A stretch of 64,000 nt of DNA from Streptomyces sp. NBC_00390 (GTDB lineage Bacteria > Actinomycetota > Actinomycetes > Streptomycetales > Streptomycetaceae). A program made the position numbers and the translations under genes. The stretch covers positions 7,130,001 through 7,194,000 of the forward strand of contig NZ_CP107945.1 of the NCBI RefSeq assembly GCF_036057275.1, read 5' to 3'. Numbering within the stretch: the first letter of the stretch is position 1; each line of letters starts with the position of its first letter. The notes beneath the pieces were generated by a model. That model was given only the letters and a program-made list of their open reading frames with translations. It ran no database searches and was not told where the DNA came from. This document shows, piece by piece, positions 26,436 through 35,223 of the stretch.

Positions 26436-26469
26436 GCCCCGCCAGGCCCATAGGTTGACCAGGCGGGGC
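26436..26469 (+). terminator. Terminator of the SDR operon
   Basis: GCCCCGCC (26436-26443) and GGCGGGGC (26462-26469) are exact complements around an 18-base loop, 47 bases after the second SDR gene. Confidence 0.6.
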
Positions 26470-26515
26470 GCTGCGGTATGGTCGGCCGACCCATGGCTGA
26501 ACGAGGAGCGTGCAC

Positions 26516-28096
26516 GTGTTCAACCGGACCTGTCTGCAGGCCGCTGCAGCCCTAGCGTCCATGTCTCTGCTGGCGGGATGCGGCCTCTTCTCCGATGAGG
26601 ACACCGACCGTGAACAGAAGATAGCCGTCGGTACCACAAGCATGCCGAGCGCTCTCGATCCGGCCGCCGCCTGGGACGGTTCATGGGAGTTGTACCGGAA
26701 TGTCTTCCAGACGCTGCTGAGCTTCCCGACCGGGACCACAGCTCCGCAGCCGGACGCCGCCGAGGGCTGCCGATTCACGGACACCGGCAATCAGATCTTC
26801 GAGTGCAAGCTCCGCGAGGGGCTGACCTTCTCCAACGGCGACAAGCTGGACGCGGCCGCCGTGAAGCACTCCATCGACCGGATCCGGACGATCGATCAGA
26901 AGGGTGGTCCCAACGGTCTGCTGGGGTCCCTCGACAAGATCGACACGTCCGGCGACCGCACCATCACGTTCCGTCTGAACGCGCCCGACGCCACGTTCCC
27001 GTTCATTCTCGCCACGCCCGCGATGTCGCTGGTCCCGCCCTCGCAGTATCCCGCCGACAAACTGCGCGACGACGGCAAGCTCACCGGCTCGGGGCCGTAC
27101 GTCCTCGACTCGTACAACGCGGGCGACCGGGCCGAGCTGTCGAAGTTCGACAAGTACAAGGGCTTCGCCAAGGTCCGCAACGACGCCGTCACCATCCGCT
27201 ACTTCAAGGAATCCGAGGCGATGACCACGGCCCTGAAGGAGAAGGAGATCGACGCGACCTACCGCGGTCTGACCGCGGAGGAGGTTGTCGAGCTGCAGGA
27301 GAAGCGCCCCGAGAACGACCACCTCCAGCTCGTCGAGTCGGTCGGCGCCGACATCCGCTACCTGGTCTTCAACCCCAAGGACCGGTACGCCGGCAAGCTC
27401 TCCGTGCGCCGGGCGATCGCGCAGATCATCGACCGGGGCGCCGTCGTCAACAAGGTCTACCAGGGCACGGCCGAGCCGCTGTACTCCATGGTCCCCAAGG
27501 GCATCGCCGGGCACACCACCGAGTTCTTCGACCGCTACGGCGAGCCGAATGTGTCCAAGGCGCGCGACATCCTCCGGGAGGACGGCATCACCGAGCCGGT
27601 GCCGCTGAACTTCTGGTACACCACGGACCGTTACGGCTCCGCGACCGCTCCGGAGTTCGCCGAGCTCAAGCGCCAGCTGGACGCATCCGGCCTGTTCAAG
27701 ATCACGATCCAGGGCAAGCCGTGGGAGGAGTTCCAGGCGGGGTACCAGAAGGGCGAGTACCCGGTCTTCGGCCGTGGCTGGTTCCCCGACTTCCCGGACC
27801 CGGACAACTTCGTCGCACCGTTCGTCGGCGCGAAGAACGCGCTGGGTACCCCGTACGAGAGTCCCGAGATCACCGAGCAGCTTCTGCCGCAGTCCCGGCG
27901 CGAGAGCGACCGCGGCGCGGTCGCCGGCCAGTTCGAGAAGGCCCAGAAGATCCTGGGCCGGGACGTGCGCCTGCTGCCCGTGTGGCAGGGCAAGCTGTAT
28001 GTCGCGGCCAGCGAGGAGATCGGCGGCGGCGAGCGCGCCCTCGACCCGCAGACGGTCATGCAGATGTGGGAGCTGTACCGGAAGGCAAGCTGGTAG
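26516..28096 (+). CDS. ABC transporter family-5 (peptide/nickel type) substrate-binding lipoprotein
   Basis: A 526-residue lipoprotein. The signal peptide ends in the lipobox LLAGC (Cys near residue 23). The family-5 fold is clear: LDPAAAWDGSWELYRNVFQTLLSF, CKLREGLTFSNGDKLDAAAVKHSIDRI, TGSGPYVLDSYNAGDRAEL and FNPKDRYAGKLSVRRAIAQIID. It binds oligopeptides or similar ligands at the cell surface. I chose GTG 26516 because GAGGAG is seven bases upstream; GTG 26510 is too close. No permease or ATPase genes are adjacent, so it is an orphan binding protein. Confidence 0.92.
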   Translation: MFNRTCLQAAAALASMSLLAGCGLFSDEDTDREQKIAVGTTSMPSALDPAAAWDGSWELYRNVFQTLLSFPTGTTAPQPDAAEGCRFTDTGNQIFECKLREGLTFSNGDKLDAAAVKHSIDRIRTIDQKGGPNGLLGSLDKIDTSGDRTITFRLNAPDATFPFILATPAMSLVPPSQYPADKLRDDGKLTGSGPYVLDSYNAGDRAELSKFDKYKGFAKVRNDAVTIRYFKESEAMTTALKEKEIDATYRGLTAEEVVELQEKRPENDHLQLVESVGADIRYLVFNPKDRYAGKLSVRRAIAQIIDRGAVVNKVYQGTAEPLYSMVPKGIAGHTTEFFDRYGEPNVSKARDILREDGITEPVPLNFWYTTDRYGSATAPEFAELKRQLDASGLFKITIQGKPWEEFQAGYQKGEYPVFGRGWFPDFPDPDNFVAPFVGAKNALGTPYESPEITEQLLPQSRRESDRGAVAGQFEKAQKILGRDVRLLPVWQGKLYVAASEEIGGGERALDPQTVMQMWELYRKASW

Positions 28097-28122
28097 CCAC
28101 CATTGTCAGTGGCCGCAGGTAG

Positions 28123-28154
28123 GTTCTGAGATCTCGGAGACGAGATCTCAGAAC
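28123..28154. terminator. 14-bp perfect inverted repeat between the binding-protein gene and ung
   Basis: GTTCTGAGATCTCG (28123-28136) and its exact complement (28141-28154) are separated by GAGA. It lies 27 bases after one gene and 26 before the next. It may be a terminator, but it is unusually AT-rich for this genome and contains the palindrome GAGATCTC in each arm, so an operator role for ung is also possible. Confidence 0.6.
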
Positions 28155-28179
28155 TGATCGCTTACCGGAGGTTGTTGAC

Positions 28180-28863
28180 GTGACCGACACCGACATGCTG
28201 CCCGAGTCCTGGCGCGGCGTCCTCGGCGAAGAGCTGCAGAAGCCGTACTTCAGGGAGCTCACCGAGTTCGTCGAGAAGGAGCGGGCGAACGGTCCGGTCT
28301 ACCCGCCCCGGGCGGAGGTCTTCGCGGCCCTCGAGGCCACTCCGTACGACCGGGTCAAGGTGCTCATCCTCGGCCAGGACCCGTACCACGGAGAGGGACA
28401 GGGGCACGGTCTGTGCTTCTCCGTGCGGCCCGGCGTCAGGACCCCGCCCTCACTTCGCAACATCTACAAGGAGATGCAGGCCGAGCTCGGCCACCCCATC
28501 CCGGACAACGGCTATCTGATGCCGTGGGCCGAGCAGGGCGTCCTGCTGCTCAACGCGGTGCTGACGGTCCGGGCCGGGGAGGCGAACTCCCACAAGGGCA
28601 AGGGCTGGGAGAAGGTCACCGACGCGGTGATCAGCGCGGTCGCCTCCCGGCCCGACCCGGCCGTCTTCGTCCTGTGGGGCGCCTACGCGCAGAAGAAGCT
28701 GCCGCTCATCGACGAGGAGCGGCATGTGGTGGTCAAGGGCGCGCACCCCTCGCCGCTGTCGGCCAAGAAGTTCTTCGGCTCCCGTCCCTTCACCCAGATC
28801 GACGAGGCGGTCGCCGCCCAGGGCCACGACCCCATCGACTGGCGGATCCCCGACCTCGGCTGA
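28180..28863 (+). CDS. ung: Uracil-DNA glycosylase, family 1
   Basis: A 227-residue repair enzyme that removes uracil from DNA. The catalytic water-activating loop GQDPYHGEGQGHGLCFSV, the uracil-recognition stretch LLLNAVLTVRAGEANSHKGKGWE and the DNA-intercalating HPSPLSAKKFFGSRPF are all intact. GTG at 28180 has CGGAGG eight bases upstream. It is flanked by two strong hairpins, so it is probably a single-gene unit. Confidence 0.97.
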   Translation: MTDTDMLPESWRGVLGEELQKPYFRELTEFVEKERANGPVYPPRAEVFAALEATPYDRVKVLILGQDPYHGEGQGHGLCFSVRPGVRTPPSLRNIYKEMQAELGHPIPDNGYLMPWAEQGVLLLNAVLTVRAGEANSHKGKGWEKVTDAVISAVASRPDPAVFVLWGAYAQKKLPLIDEERHVVVKGAHPSPLSAKKFFGSRPFTQIDEAVAAQGHDPIDWRIPDLG

Positions 28864-28883
28864 GTGCGTTCGCTCGCCCGGCT

Positions 28884-28913
28884 GACAGGCTCGGGCCCGT
28901 GCCCGAGCCTGTC
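28884..28913. terminator. Terminator after ung
   Basis: Thirteen-base perfect arms starting GACAGGCTCGGGC around a CCGT loop, 20 bases after the ung stop codon. Confidence 0.85.
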
Positions 28914-28986
28914 CGGCATTGCCCGGACCTGCGGCTAGCGTCGGACCCTGCGAGGGCGAAGCGCCGCTTTGACGTGGGAGGCCGCA

Positions 28987-29460
28987 GTGACGGAGCAGAG
29001 GGAGGCGTCGGAGGACGCCGTCATGACCCGGATCGGGCAAGCGGTCATGCTGCTGCACGGCGGGGACCGGGAAGAGGCGCGCAACCGCTTCGCGCTGCTG
29101 TGGTCGGAGATCGGGGAGGACGGCGACCCGCTGCACCGCTGCACCCTCGCCCACTACATGGCCGACACCCAGGACGACCCGTGCGACGAGCTCGCCTGGG
29201 ATCTGCGGGCCCTGTCGGCGGCCGACGGGCTGAGCGAGGAGCGGCTCGCCCGCCACCAGGAGGCGCTCGCGGTGCGGGCCTTCTACCCCGCTCTCCATCT
29301 CAACCTCGCCACCGACTATGCGAAGCTGCACCGCCGTCAGGCCGCACGGGTCCACCTCGACCTGGCGAGGGCCGCGACGGACGCACTGGGGGACGACGGC
29401 TACGGAACCGGCGTCCGGGCCGCGATCGACCGCCTGGAGCGCTCGCTGGGAGCTCCCTGA
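28987..29460 (+). CDS. Small helical (TPR-like) conserved protein
   Basis: A 157-residue, probably all-helical protein. MLLHGGDREEARNRFALLWSEI and LHLNLATDYAKLHRRQAARVHLDLAR have the spacing of tetratricopeptide helices. No enzyme motif is seen. GTG 28987 has GGGAGG five bases upstream. It is converging on a lipoprotein gene 21 bases away. Function unknown; protein-protein binding is the usual role of such repeats. Confidence 0.75.
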   Translation: MTEQREASEDAVMTRIGQAVMLLHGGDREEARNRFALLWSEIGEDGDPLHRCTLAHYMADTQDDPCDELAWDLRALSAADGLSEERLARHQEALAVRAFYPALHLNLATDYAKLHRRQAARVHLDLARAATDALGDDGYGTGVRAAIDRLERSLGAP

Positions 29461-29481
29461 CGCCGCAGTGGCCCCCTGCGC

Positions 29482-29940
29482 TCAATGCCCGTAGGCATCC
29501 CGGCAGAATCCCGCCAGGGGGCTGTCGGGCCGCACGCCGCCGTACTCCTCGCCCAGCGTGCAGAGGTCCTTGCGGCCGAGCGGCAGCGGGCGGAAGGACG
29601 GCAGGGCGGACTGCCGGACGTCCGGGACACCGGGTCCACCGGGGGCATCGGGGACCGTCGGTACGCTCGGCCGGGCCGCAGGCTCCGCCGCGGGGGTCCG
29701 TGGGGCCGGCGGCCCGTGCGTCCGTGACGGCCGGGGCGTGGGCGTTGCGTGCGGCAGCGCCGCCTCCAGGGCCTCGCGCGCCGGGCCCTCCACGATCTGC
29801 GGCGCCTTCACGTGCTCCGTACCCGTGACGGCTACGGACGGCGGCAAGGGGCCCGGCTGCGCTTCCACGGAAACGCAGCCGGTCGCGGCCCAGGCCGCCA
29901 TCCCCACCAGAACCTTCGCTGTGGTCTTCGTCGGGTGCAC
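29482..29940 (-). CDS. Pro-rich hypothetical lipoprotein
   Basis: A 152-residue protein with a short signal peptide and a lipobox-like WAATGC near residue 22. A Pro/Ala-rich spacer follows, and the C-terminus has a compact block LGRKDLCTLGEEYGGVRPDSPLAGFCRDAYGH with two Cys that could form a disulfide outside the cell. GTG at 29940 is the only good start; CAGAGT lies seven bases upstream, suggesting leaderless transcription. Function unknown. Confidence 0.65.
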   Translation of the reverse strand: MHPTKTTAKVLVGMAAWAATGCVSVEAQPGPLPPSVAVTGTEHVKAPQIVEGPAREALEAALPHATPTPRPSRTHGPPAPRTPAAEPAARPSVPTVPDAPGGPGVPDVRQSALPSFRPLPLGRKDLCTLGEEYGGVRPDSPLAGFCRDAYGH

Positions 29941-30035
29941 CCGCGTAACTCTGCTGTGTGAGCGGGACGTTCCTCAGCATCACAGGCCGAGAATGGCCCG
30001 CACGGGTGACGCCCGGCGGCACCGGGCGGGAGCGG

Positions 30036-30548
30036 TCACTCGCCGGTGGCACCGTCGATCTGCTCGCGCAGGAGATCCGCATGACCATTGTGGCGGGCGT
30101 ACTCCTCGATCATGTGGGTGATGATCCAGCGCAGGTTGAACGACTTGCCGCTACCGCTCTTCGCCCCGCTCAGATCGTCGAGCCCCAGCGGCGCTGCGGC
30201 CGCGCGGGCAGCGGCGACTTCGGCGCGCCAGGCCTCCTGCGTCTGCACCCAGGTGGTCTCGTCGGTGACGCGGAAGTCCCCGTCCGGGTCCTCCTCGCTG
30301 TAGTAGAGGGCCGATACGTTCTCACCGGCCATGATCTCCCTGAACCAGTAGCGCTCGACGTCCGCCAGGTGCCGCACGAGGCCCATCAGCGTGAGTGCGG
30401 ACGGCGGGAGCGCCGCCGTGCGCAGCTGCTCGTCGCTGAGGCCCGCGCATTTGAGCATGAGGGTCTCCCGGTGGTACTCCAACCAGCCCTCCAGCATGTC
30501 GCGTTCGGCGGCGGTGGTGGACGGTTCGGTGCGCTCTGTCGTGGTCAT
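30036..30548 (-). CDS. DinB-fold (DUF664) protein
   Basis: A 170-residue four-helix-bundle protein of the DinB/YfiT type, unrelated to the polymerase at 1021 despite the name. Metal-ligand histidines are in GLVRHLADVERYWF and THMIEEYARHNGHADLLRE. In actinobacteria many of these use mycothiol as thiol cofactor. ATG at 30548 has GAGGA eight bases upstream; ATG 30557 is too close to it. Substrate unknown. Confidence 0.88.
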   Translation of the reverse strand: MTTTERTEPSTTAAERDMLEGWLEYHRETLMLKCAGLSDEQLRTAALPPSALTLMGLVRHLADVERYWFREIMAGENVSALYYSEEDPDGDFRVTDETTWVQTQEAWRAEVAAARAAAAPLGLDDLSGAKSGSGKSFNLRWIITHMIEEYARHNGHADLLREQIDGATGE

Positions 30549-30588
30549 GGCGGCCATCCTCGTGCATGATCACTCGTGCCGCCAGCGC

Positions 30589-31218
30589 TTATGCCCGAGG
30601 GCCGGTTCCCGTGCCCAGCATGCCGCGCAGCAGCTCGCCGAAGCCGGTGCGCAGCTCCTCGCGGCTCGGGACGGCGGAATGGTAGGAGCCCACCGCGCAG
30701 GAGAACATCAGCCCCTCGCACCAGGCGATCAAGGAGAGCGCGTGACGTTCCGGCTCCGCTGAACCCGATGCGGCCATCAGTGCGTTGAGCGGAGTCCGGA
30801 AGCGGCTGCCGGCCCGGTCGTAGAACTCCCGGAGCTCCGGCCTGCGGCTCGCCTCGAGGGCCAGCTCGTAGCGGGCGACGAGCAGTGCGCGGTGAGTGGT
30901 CAGATACCGGTGCAGGGCGAGGGCGAGCGCATCGAGGAGGTCGCCCCCGCCCCCGCCCCCGGCCTCGCCGCCGAGTGCGGGCGGCAGTTCGTCCATGGCC
31001 AGTACGGCCGCCTCGCGCTCGGCCAGCCTGCGCACCGCCGTCTCCAGCAGTGCCTGGCGGGTGCGGGCGTGGTTGGACGTCGAGCCCTGCGGCAGACCGG
31101 CGGCCGCGTCGACCGCCCGATGAGTCAGCCCGCGCATCCCGCGCTCCGCCAGGAGGCGCAGTGCGGCATCGGCGATCAGTTCGGTGCGTGGGGCGCTCGG
31201 GGCGTTGCGTGTGGCCAT
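30589..31218 (-). CDS. TetR family regulator
   Basis: A 209-residue repressor. The helix-turn-helix is RTELIADAALRLLAERGMRGLTHRAVDAAAGLPQGSTSNHARTRQALL. A Gly-rich loop (GGEAGGGGGGD) interrupts the ligand domain. It is divergent from an FAD monooxygenase gene, with two matching palindromes between them, so it most likely represses both. ATG 31218 has GGAG upstream. Confidence 0.92.
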   Translation of the reverse strand: MATRNAPSAPRTELIADAALRLLAERGMRGLTHRAVDAAAGLPQGSTSNHARTRQALLETAVRRLAEREAAVLAMDELPPALGGEAGGGGGGDLLDALALALHRYLTTHRALLVARYELALEASRRPELREFYDRAGSRFRTPLNALMAASGSAEPERHALSLIAWCEGLMFSCAVGSYHSAVPSREELRTGFGELLRGMLGTGTGPRA

Positions 31219-31238
31219 GGCTCCAACCTATCGCCTGC

Positions 31239-31280
31239 ACTACAGCTGTAGTACGATGTTGGTGTCACTACAGGTGTAGT
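31239..31280. promoter_or_regulatory. Twin TetR operators
   Basis: ACTACAGCTGTAGT (31239-31252) is a perfect 14-bp palindrome; ACTACAGGTGTAGT (31267-31280) is the same site with one change at the centre. Their centres are 28 bases apart, between the divergent tetR and monooxygenase genes. Confidence 0.8.
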
Positions 31281-31299
31281 CAGCAATGGAAGGGCCACC

Positions 31300-32532
31300 A
31301 TGCCCGGAACACGTGCCGCAGGCCGCGCCGTCGTCATCGGCAGCGGAATCGGCGGACTGACCGCCGCCGTGGCCCTGCACCAGATCGGCTGGCAGGTCAC
31401 CGTCCTTGAACGCGCGCCGTCGCTGGAGCCCGTCGGTGCCGGCATCGGACTCGCCCCCAATGCTCAGCGTGCCCTCGATGTCATCGGTCTCGGCGACGCG
31501 ATCCGCGGCCTTGCCGCCTGGCAGGGCGACGGCGGCATGCGGACCCCCGGCGGCCGGTGGCTCGCCCGCACCAGCAGTGCCGCGGCTGCCGAGCGGTTCG
31601 GCGGACCCCTGGTACTCGTGCATCGCGCCGTCCTCGTCGACGCCATCGCCTCCCGGCTGCCTGCCGGAGCCGTACGCACCGGCTGCCCCGCACAACTGGC
31701 GGACTCCGGCACTGCCGGCGGCCGGCCCGCCCGCATCACCACTGCGGACGGCGAACTCGAGGCCGACCTCGTGATCGGCGCGGACGGTATCCACTCCGGC
31801 GTACGCCGGGCCCTCTTCCCCCGGCATCCCGGTCCGTCCTACGCCGGACTGACCACCTGGCGGGTCGTCGTTCCCGCACCCGGGAAGCCCTTCGAACCCC
31901 ACGAGACCTGGGGAGCGGGACTGCTCTGGGGCACCCACCCGCTCAAGGACGGCAGGATCTACGCGTACGGGGCGGCTGCCGCGCCCGCCGGACAGCACGC
32001 CGCGGACGGCGAAAAGGCCGAACTGCTGCGCCGGTTCGGCGACTGGCACGACCCGATCCCCGCGGTCATCGCCGCCGCGGACCCGGGCCAGATCCTGCGC
32101 AACGACGTCCACCACATCCTCGAACCGCTCCCAGACTTCCACCGTGGCCGGACCGCGCTGCTGGGCGACGCCGCCCACGCCATGGCACCGACCCTCGGCC
32201 AGGGCGGCAACCAGGCCATCGAGGACGCGATCGTCCTCGCCCACCATGTGACCCCGGGCGGCGAACTCGGCGCCGCCCTCGCCGCGTACAGCGCCGAACG
32301 GCTCCCACGCACCACCGCGGTCGTCCGCAAGGCGGCGGGCGTGGTCCGCCTGATGACGCTCACCAGCCCCCCGGCCGTGGCGGTCCGCAACACCGTGATG
32401 TCCGTCGTCTCCCGCCTCGGACCCGGTCCGGTGCTGCGCACCTTCGACGGCATCGCCGACTGGCGGCCGCCGCAGCGCACGTATGCTGCCGGAGCGAAGG
32501 ATGTGCACACGGAACGGCCCGCACAGCACTGA
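31300..32532 (+). CDS. FAD-dependent monooxygenase
   Basis: A 410-residue group-A flavoprotein hydroxylase. VVIGSGIGGLTAAVALHQIGWQVTVLER binds the FAD ADP moiety, LVIGADGIHSGVRR is the DG motif for FAD and NAD(P)H, and LLGDAAHAMAPTLGQGGNQAIEDA is the GD motif. Such enzymes hydroxylate aromatic or similar substrates. ATG 31300 has GGAAGGG upstream. Repression by the divergent TetR is very likely, making the TetR ligand a probable substrate or analogue. Confidence 0.92.
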   Translation: MPGTRAAGRAVVIGSGIGGLTAAVALHQIGWQVTVLERAPSLEPVGAGIGLAPNAQRALDVIGLGDAIRGLAAWQGDGGMRTPGGRWLARTSSAAAAERFGGPLVLVHRAVLVDAIASRLPAGAVRTGCPAQLADSGTAGGRPARITTADGELEADLVIGADGIHSGVRRALFPRHPGPSYAGLTTWRVVVPAPGKPFEPHETWGAGLLWGTHPLKDGRIYAYGAAAAPAGQHAADGEKAELLRRFGDWHDPIPAVIAAADPGQILRNDVHHILEPLPDFHRGRTALLGDAAHAMAPTLGQGGNQAIEDAIVLAHHVTPGGELGAALAAYSAERLPRTTAVVRKAAGVVRLMTLTSPPAVAVRNTVMSVVSRLGPGPVLRTFDGIADWRPPQRTYAAGAKDVHTERPAQH

Positions 32533-32573
32533 GGCCGGCAGCCGTTCCCGCACAGTGAGCGAGGGAGACACCT

Positions 32574-33488
32574 GTGAAGGTCGGCTGCATCGGGCTCGGC
32601 GACATCGCGCAGAAGGCCTATCTGCCCGTCCTCACCACCGTGCCCGGCATGGAACTGCACCTGCAGACCCGTACACCCGCCACGCTCGACCGGGTGGCCC
32701 GGACCCATCACATCCCCGCCGCCCGATGCCACACCGACCTCGAGTCGCTGATCGGCCACGGCCTGGATGCGGCTTTCGTCCACGCCTCCACCGCCGCGCA
32801 TCCCGAGATCGTCGCCCGGCTCCTCGAGGCCGGCGTGGCCACGTACGTCGACAAGCCCCTTGCGTACGAACTCGCCGACTCCGAGCGGCTCGTGGCACTT
32901 GCCGAGGAACGGGGAACGAGCCTTGCCGTCGGCTTCAACCGCCGGCTCGCCCCCGGCTACGCACAGTGCCTGGAGCACCCGCGCGACCTGATCCTGATGC
33001 AGAAGAACCGCGTCGGACTCGCCGAGGACCCGCGCACGCTCGTCCTGGACGACTTCATCCATGTCGTCGACACCTTGCGCTTCCTGGTACCGGGAACCGT
33101 CGAACACACCGATGTCCGCGCGCGGATCGTCGACGGCCTGATGCACCACGTCGTGCTCCAGCTGTCCGGTGACGGCTTCACCGCGATCGGCATCATGAAC
33201 CGGATGAGCGGCTCCGCCGAGGAGATCCTCGAGGTGTCCGGCGCGGACGCCAAACGCGAGGTCCGCAATCTCGCCGAGATCGTGGACCACAAGGGGCAGC
33301 CGAGCATCCGGCGGCGCGGCGACTGGGTGCCGGTCGCCCGCCAGCGCGGCATCGAGCAGACCGTGCTCGCGTTCCTCGACGCCGTCCGTGCGGGCAAGCT
33401 GCTCAGCGCACAGGACGCGCTGGCGACCCATGAGCTGTGCGAACGGGTGGTTCTGCGGGCCCTTGAGCTGGCCGGGAAGGCCGCCTGA
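32574..33488 (+). CDS. Gfo/Idh/MocA family oxidoreductase
   Basis: A 304-residue NAD(P)-dependent oxidoreductase. CIGLGDIAQKAYLPVL is the Rossmann motif and VATYVDKPLAYELADSERL has the conserved catalytic-domain Lys-Pro; the active-site His lies in DDFIHVVDTLRF. Substrate is probably a sugar or cyclitol. GTG at 32574 has GAGGGAG upstream. It may be co-transcribed with the monooxygenase 41 bases upstream. Its last 86 bases overlap the convergent lnt gene. Confidence 0.9.
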   Translation: MKVGCIGLGDIAQKAYLPVLTTVPGMELHLQTRTPATLDRVARTHHIPAARCHTDLESLIGHGLDAAFVHASTAAHPEIVARLLEAGVATYVDKPLAYELADSERLVALAEERGTSLAVGFNRRLAPGYAQCLEHPRDLILMQKNRVGLAEDPRTLVLDDFIHVVDTLRFLVPGTVEHTDVRARIVDGLMHHVVLQLSGDGFTAIGIMNRMSGSAEEILEVSGADAKREVRNLAEIVDHKGQPSIRRRGDWVPVARQRGIEQTVLAFLDAVRAGKLLSAQDALATHELCERVVLRALELAGKAA

Positions 33489-35049
33489 GCGAGCGCGTCG
33501 CCCCCGCCGCACCCAGCGCCACGAGCACAGCCAGCGCGGCGTACACGGGCCAGTCGCCGTATCTGACGTAGAGCGTCGTGCCGTCCGCCAGCGGGACGTC
33601 GTACACGACCGCGCCGCTGGTGTCGGTGCCGATCCACCGGCCCACTTGCCGGCCGCCCGCCCCGTACACCGCGCTCACCCCGGTCAGCGTGGCGTGCACC
33701 ATCGGCCGGCCGCTCTCCGCCGCCCGCAGCGCCGCCAGCGAGGCATGCTGCTCCGGGGCCCAGCTCCCCTGGAACGACGAGGTCGCCGACTGCGCGATCA
33801 GCAGCTGCGCGCCGGCCCGGGTCAGGTGCCGGCTCATGTCCGGGAAAGCCGACTCGAAGCAGACCAGCGGCCCGAGCCGCAGCCCGCCGGGTCCGCCCTG
33901 CCCGTCGGCCGGCATCGTCATCACGACCGGTGCGGCGCCCCGCAGCCGGTCCTCGCCGGCCGCCTTGCCCACCGACGTGGCCCATCCCAGCACGGCACGT
34001 GCCGGGACGTACTCGCCGAACGGGACGAGGCGCATCTTGTCGTAGCGGTCCCCGGTCACACCGCTCGGACCCACCAGGACGGAACTCTTGAAGATTCCGG
34101 CCTGTCCGGACGTGCCCTCGCTCCTGGCGTCCACGTTCACCAGCACCTCGGCACCGACCGCCCGCGAGAGCTCCGCGAGCCGGACCGCGAGATCCGGCCG
34201 CCGGCCCAGATCCGCCCCCACACTGCTCTCACCCCAGACAACGAGATCCACATCGCTGCCCCGCACCTGCCGTGTCAGCTCCTCGCCGCGGTCGAACCGG
34301 CGCTCCACGCTGTCCATGCCGTTCACGACGCCCGGCTGCACCACCGCGATACGGACGCGCCCCGCCTCCTTCGGTTGCGGTGCCCATATCCACGCCGACG
34401 TCACGGCCAGAGCGCACACGACCGTCCCCGCCAGAGCCGGAGTCCGCGCCGCGGGCACCGCCACCAGCAGCACGCCCGCGGTGTTCACCGCCAGCACCAG
34501 CAGGCTCACCAGCCACACACCGCCCACCGAGGCCAGGCGCAGCGCGGGCGTCACCTCCCACTGACTGGCCCCGAGCAGCCCCCAGGGGCCGCCCAGGCCC
34601 TCCCAGGACCGGACAAGTTCGATCATGAGCCAGCCCGAAGGGATCACGGCGACGGCCGCGGCCGCCCGGGCCGTCGACGGCGTGCCGCCGAGCATCGACC
34701 GCACCAGAACGCCCCACGGCGCCCACAGCAGCCCGAGCAGGGCACCGATCACCAGCAGGAACACATGCAGGCTCGGCAGCAGCCAGTGATGCATGGCGAC
34801 CATGAACCCCATGCCGCCCAGCCACCCCTCGACCGCGGCCCGCCGCCAGGTGGGCGCGGTGCGCACCAGCAGCATCCACGGCAACAGCGCGACATGGGCG
34901 AACCACCACAGCGACGGCTCGGGAAAGGCGAGCGCCGGCAGAGCGCCGGCCACAACCGCGGCCCCGCTCCGCCACCTGGGTGACTCCAGCAGCCGCTCCG
35001 AGCGACCGCGCCACCGCTGACGCACCCGCAGGCCGACCGGAATCCGCAT
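33403..35049 (-). CDS. lnt: Apolipoprotein N-acyltransferase
   Basis: A 548-residue membrane enzyme that adds the third acyl chain to lipoproteins. Several transmembrane segments precede a nitrilase-fold domain with the Glu-Lys-Cys triad in VVWGESSVG, YDKMRLVPFGEYVP and LVCFESAFPD. A final transmembrane helix (VYAALAVLVALGAAGAT) precedes a basic tail. ATG at 35049 has GAGGAGG upstream. The 3' end runs 86 bases into the opposite-strand oxidoreductase gene. Streptomycetes often carry two Lnt proteins; only one is in this window. Confidence 0.92.
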   Translation of the reverse strand: MRIPVGLRVRQRWRGRSERLLESPRWRSGAAVVAGALPALAFPEPSLWWFAHVALLPWMLLVRTAPTWRRAAVEGWLGGMGFMVAMHHWLLPSLHVFLLVIGALLGLLWAPWGVLVRSMLGGTPSTARAAAAVAVIPSGWLMIELVRSWEGLGGPWGLLGASQWEVTPALRLASVGGVWLVSLLVLAVNTAGVLLVAVPAARTPALAGTVVCALAVTSAWIWAPQPKEAGRVRIAVVQPGVVNGMDSVERRFDRGEELTRQVRGSDVDLVVWGESSVGADLGRRPDLAVRLAELSRAVGAEVLVNVDARSEGTSGQAGIFKSSVLVGPSGVTGDRYDKMRLVPFGEYVPARAVLGWATSVGKAAGEDRLRGAAPVVMTMPADGQGGPGGLRLGPLVCFESAFPDMSRHLTRAGAQLLIAQSATSSFQGSWAPEQHASLAALRAAESGRPMVHATLTGVSAVYGAGGRQVGRWIGTDTSGAVVYDVPLADGTTLYVRYGDWPVYAALAVLVALGAAGATRSLRRPSRPAQGPAEPPVRTAHGSPARPVR

Positions 35050-35223
35050 GCCGCGCCTCCTCGTCCCGCCTCGCAGGCGCGACCTCCGCCCGCCGCCGGC
35101 CAGGCCCCAGAACCTCGGGAGAGGGGACCTGCCCGAGATCAACGGCCCGTTCACCACCAGTGTGCGCGAAGGACCGGGTGGGGGACAGAGCGCCTTGGAC
35201 GCCCCGGCGCACGTGCCGGCGGG

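Noticed and set aside
30036..30548. Link between the DinB-fold protein and DNA polymerase IV
   Set aside because: The shared name is historical; the protein is a DUF664-type metal-binding bundle unrelated to the polymerase at 1021.
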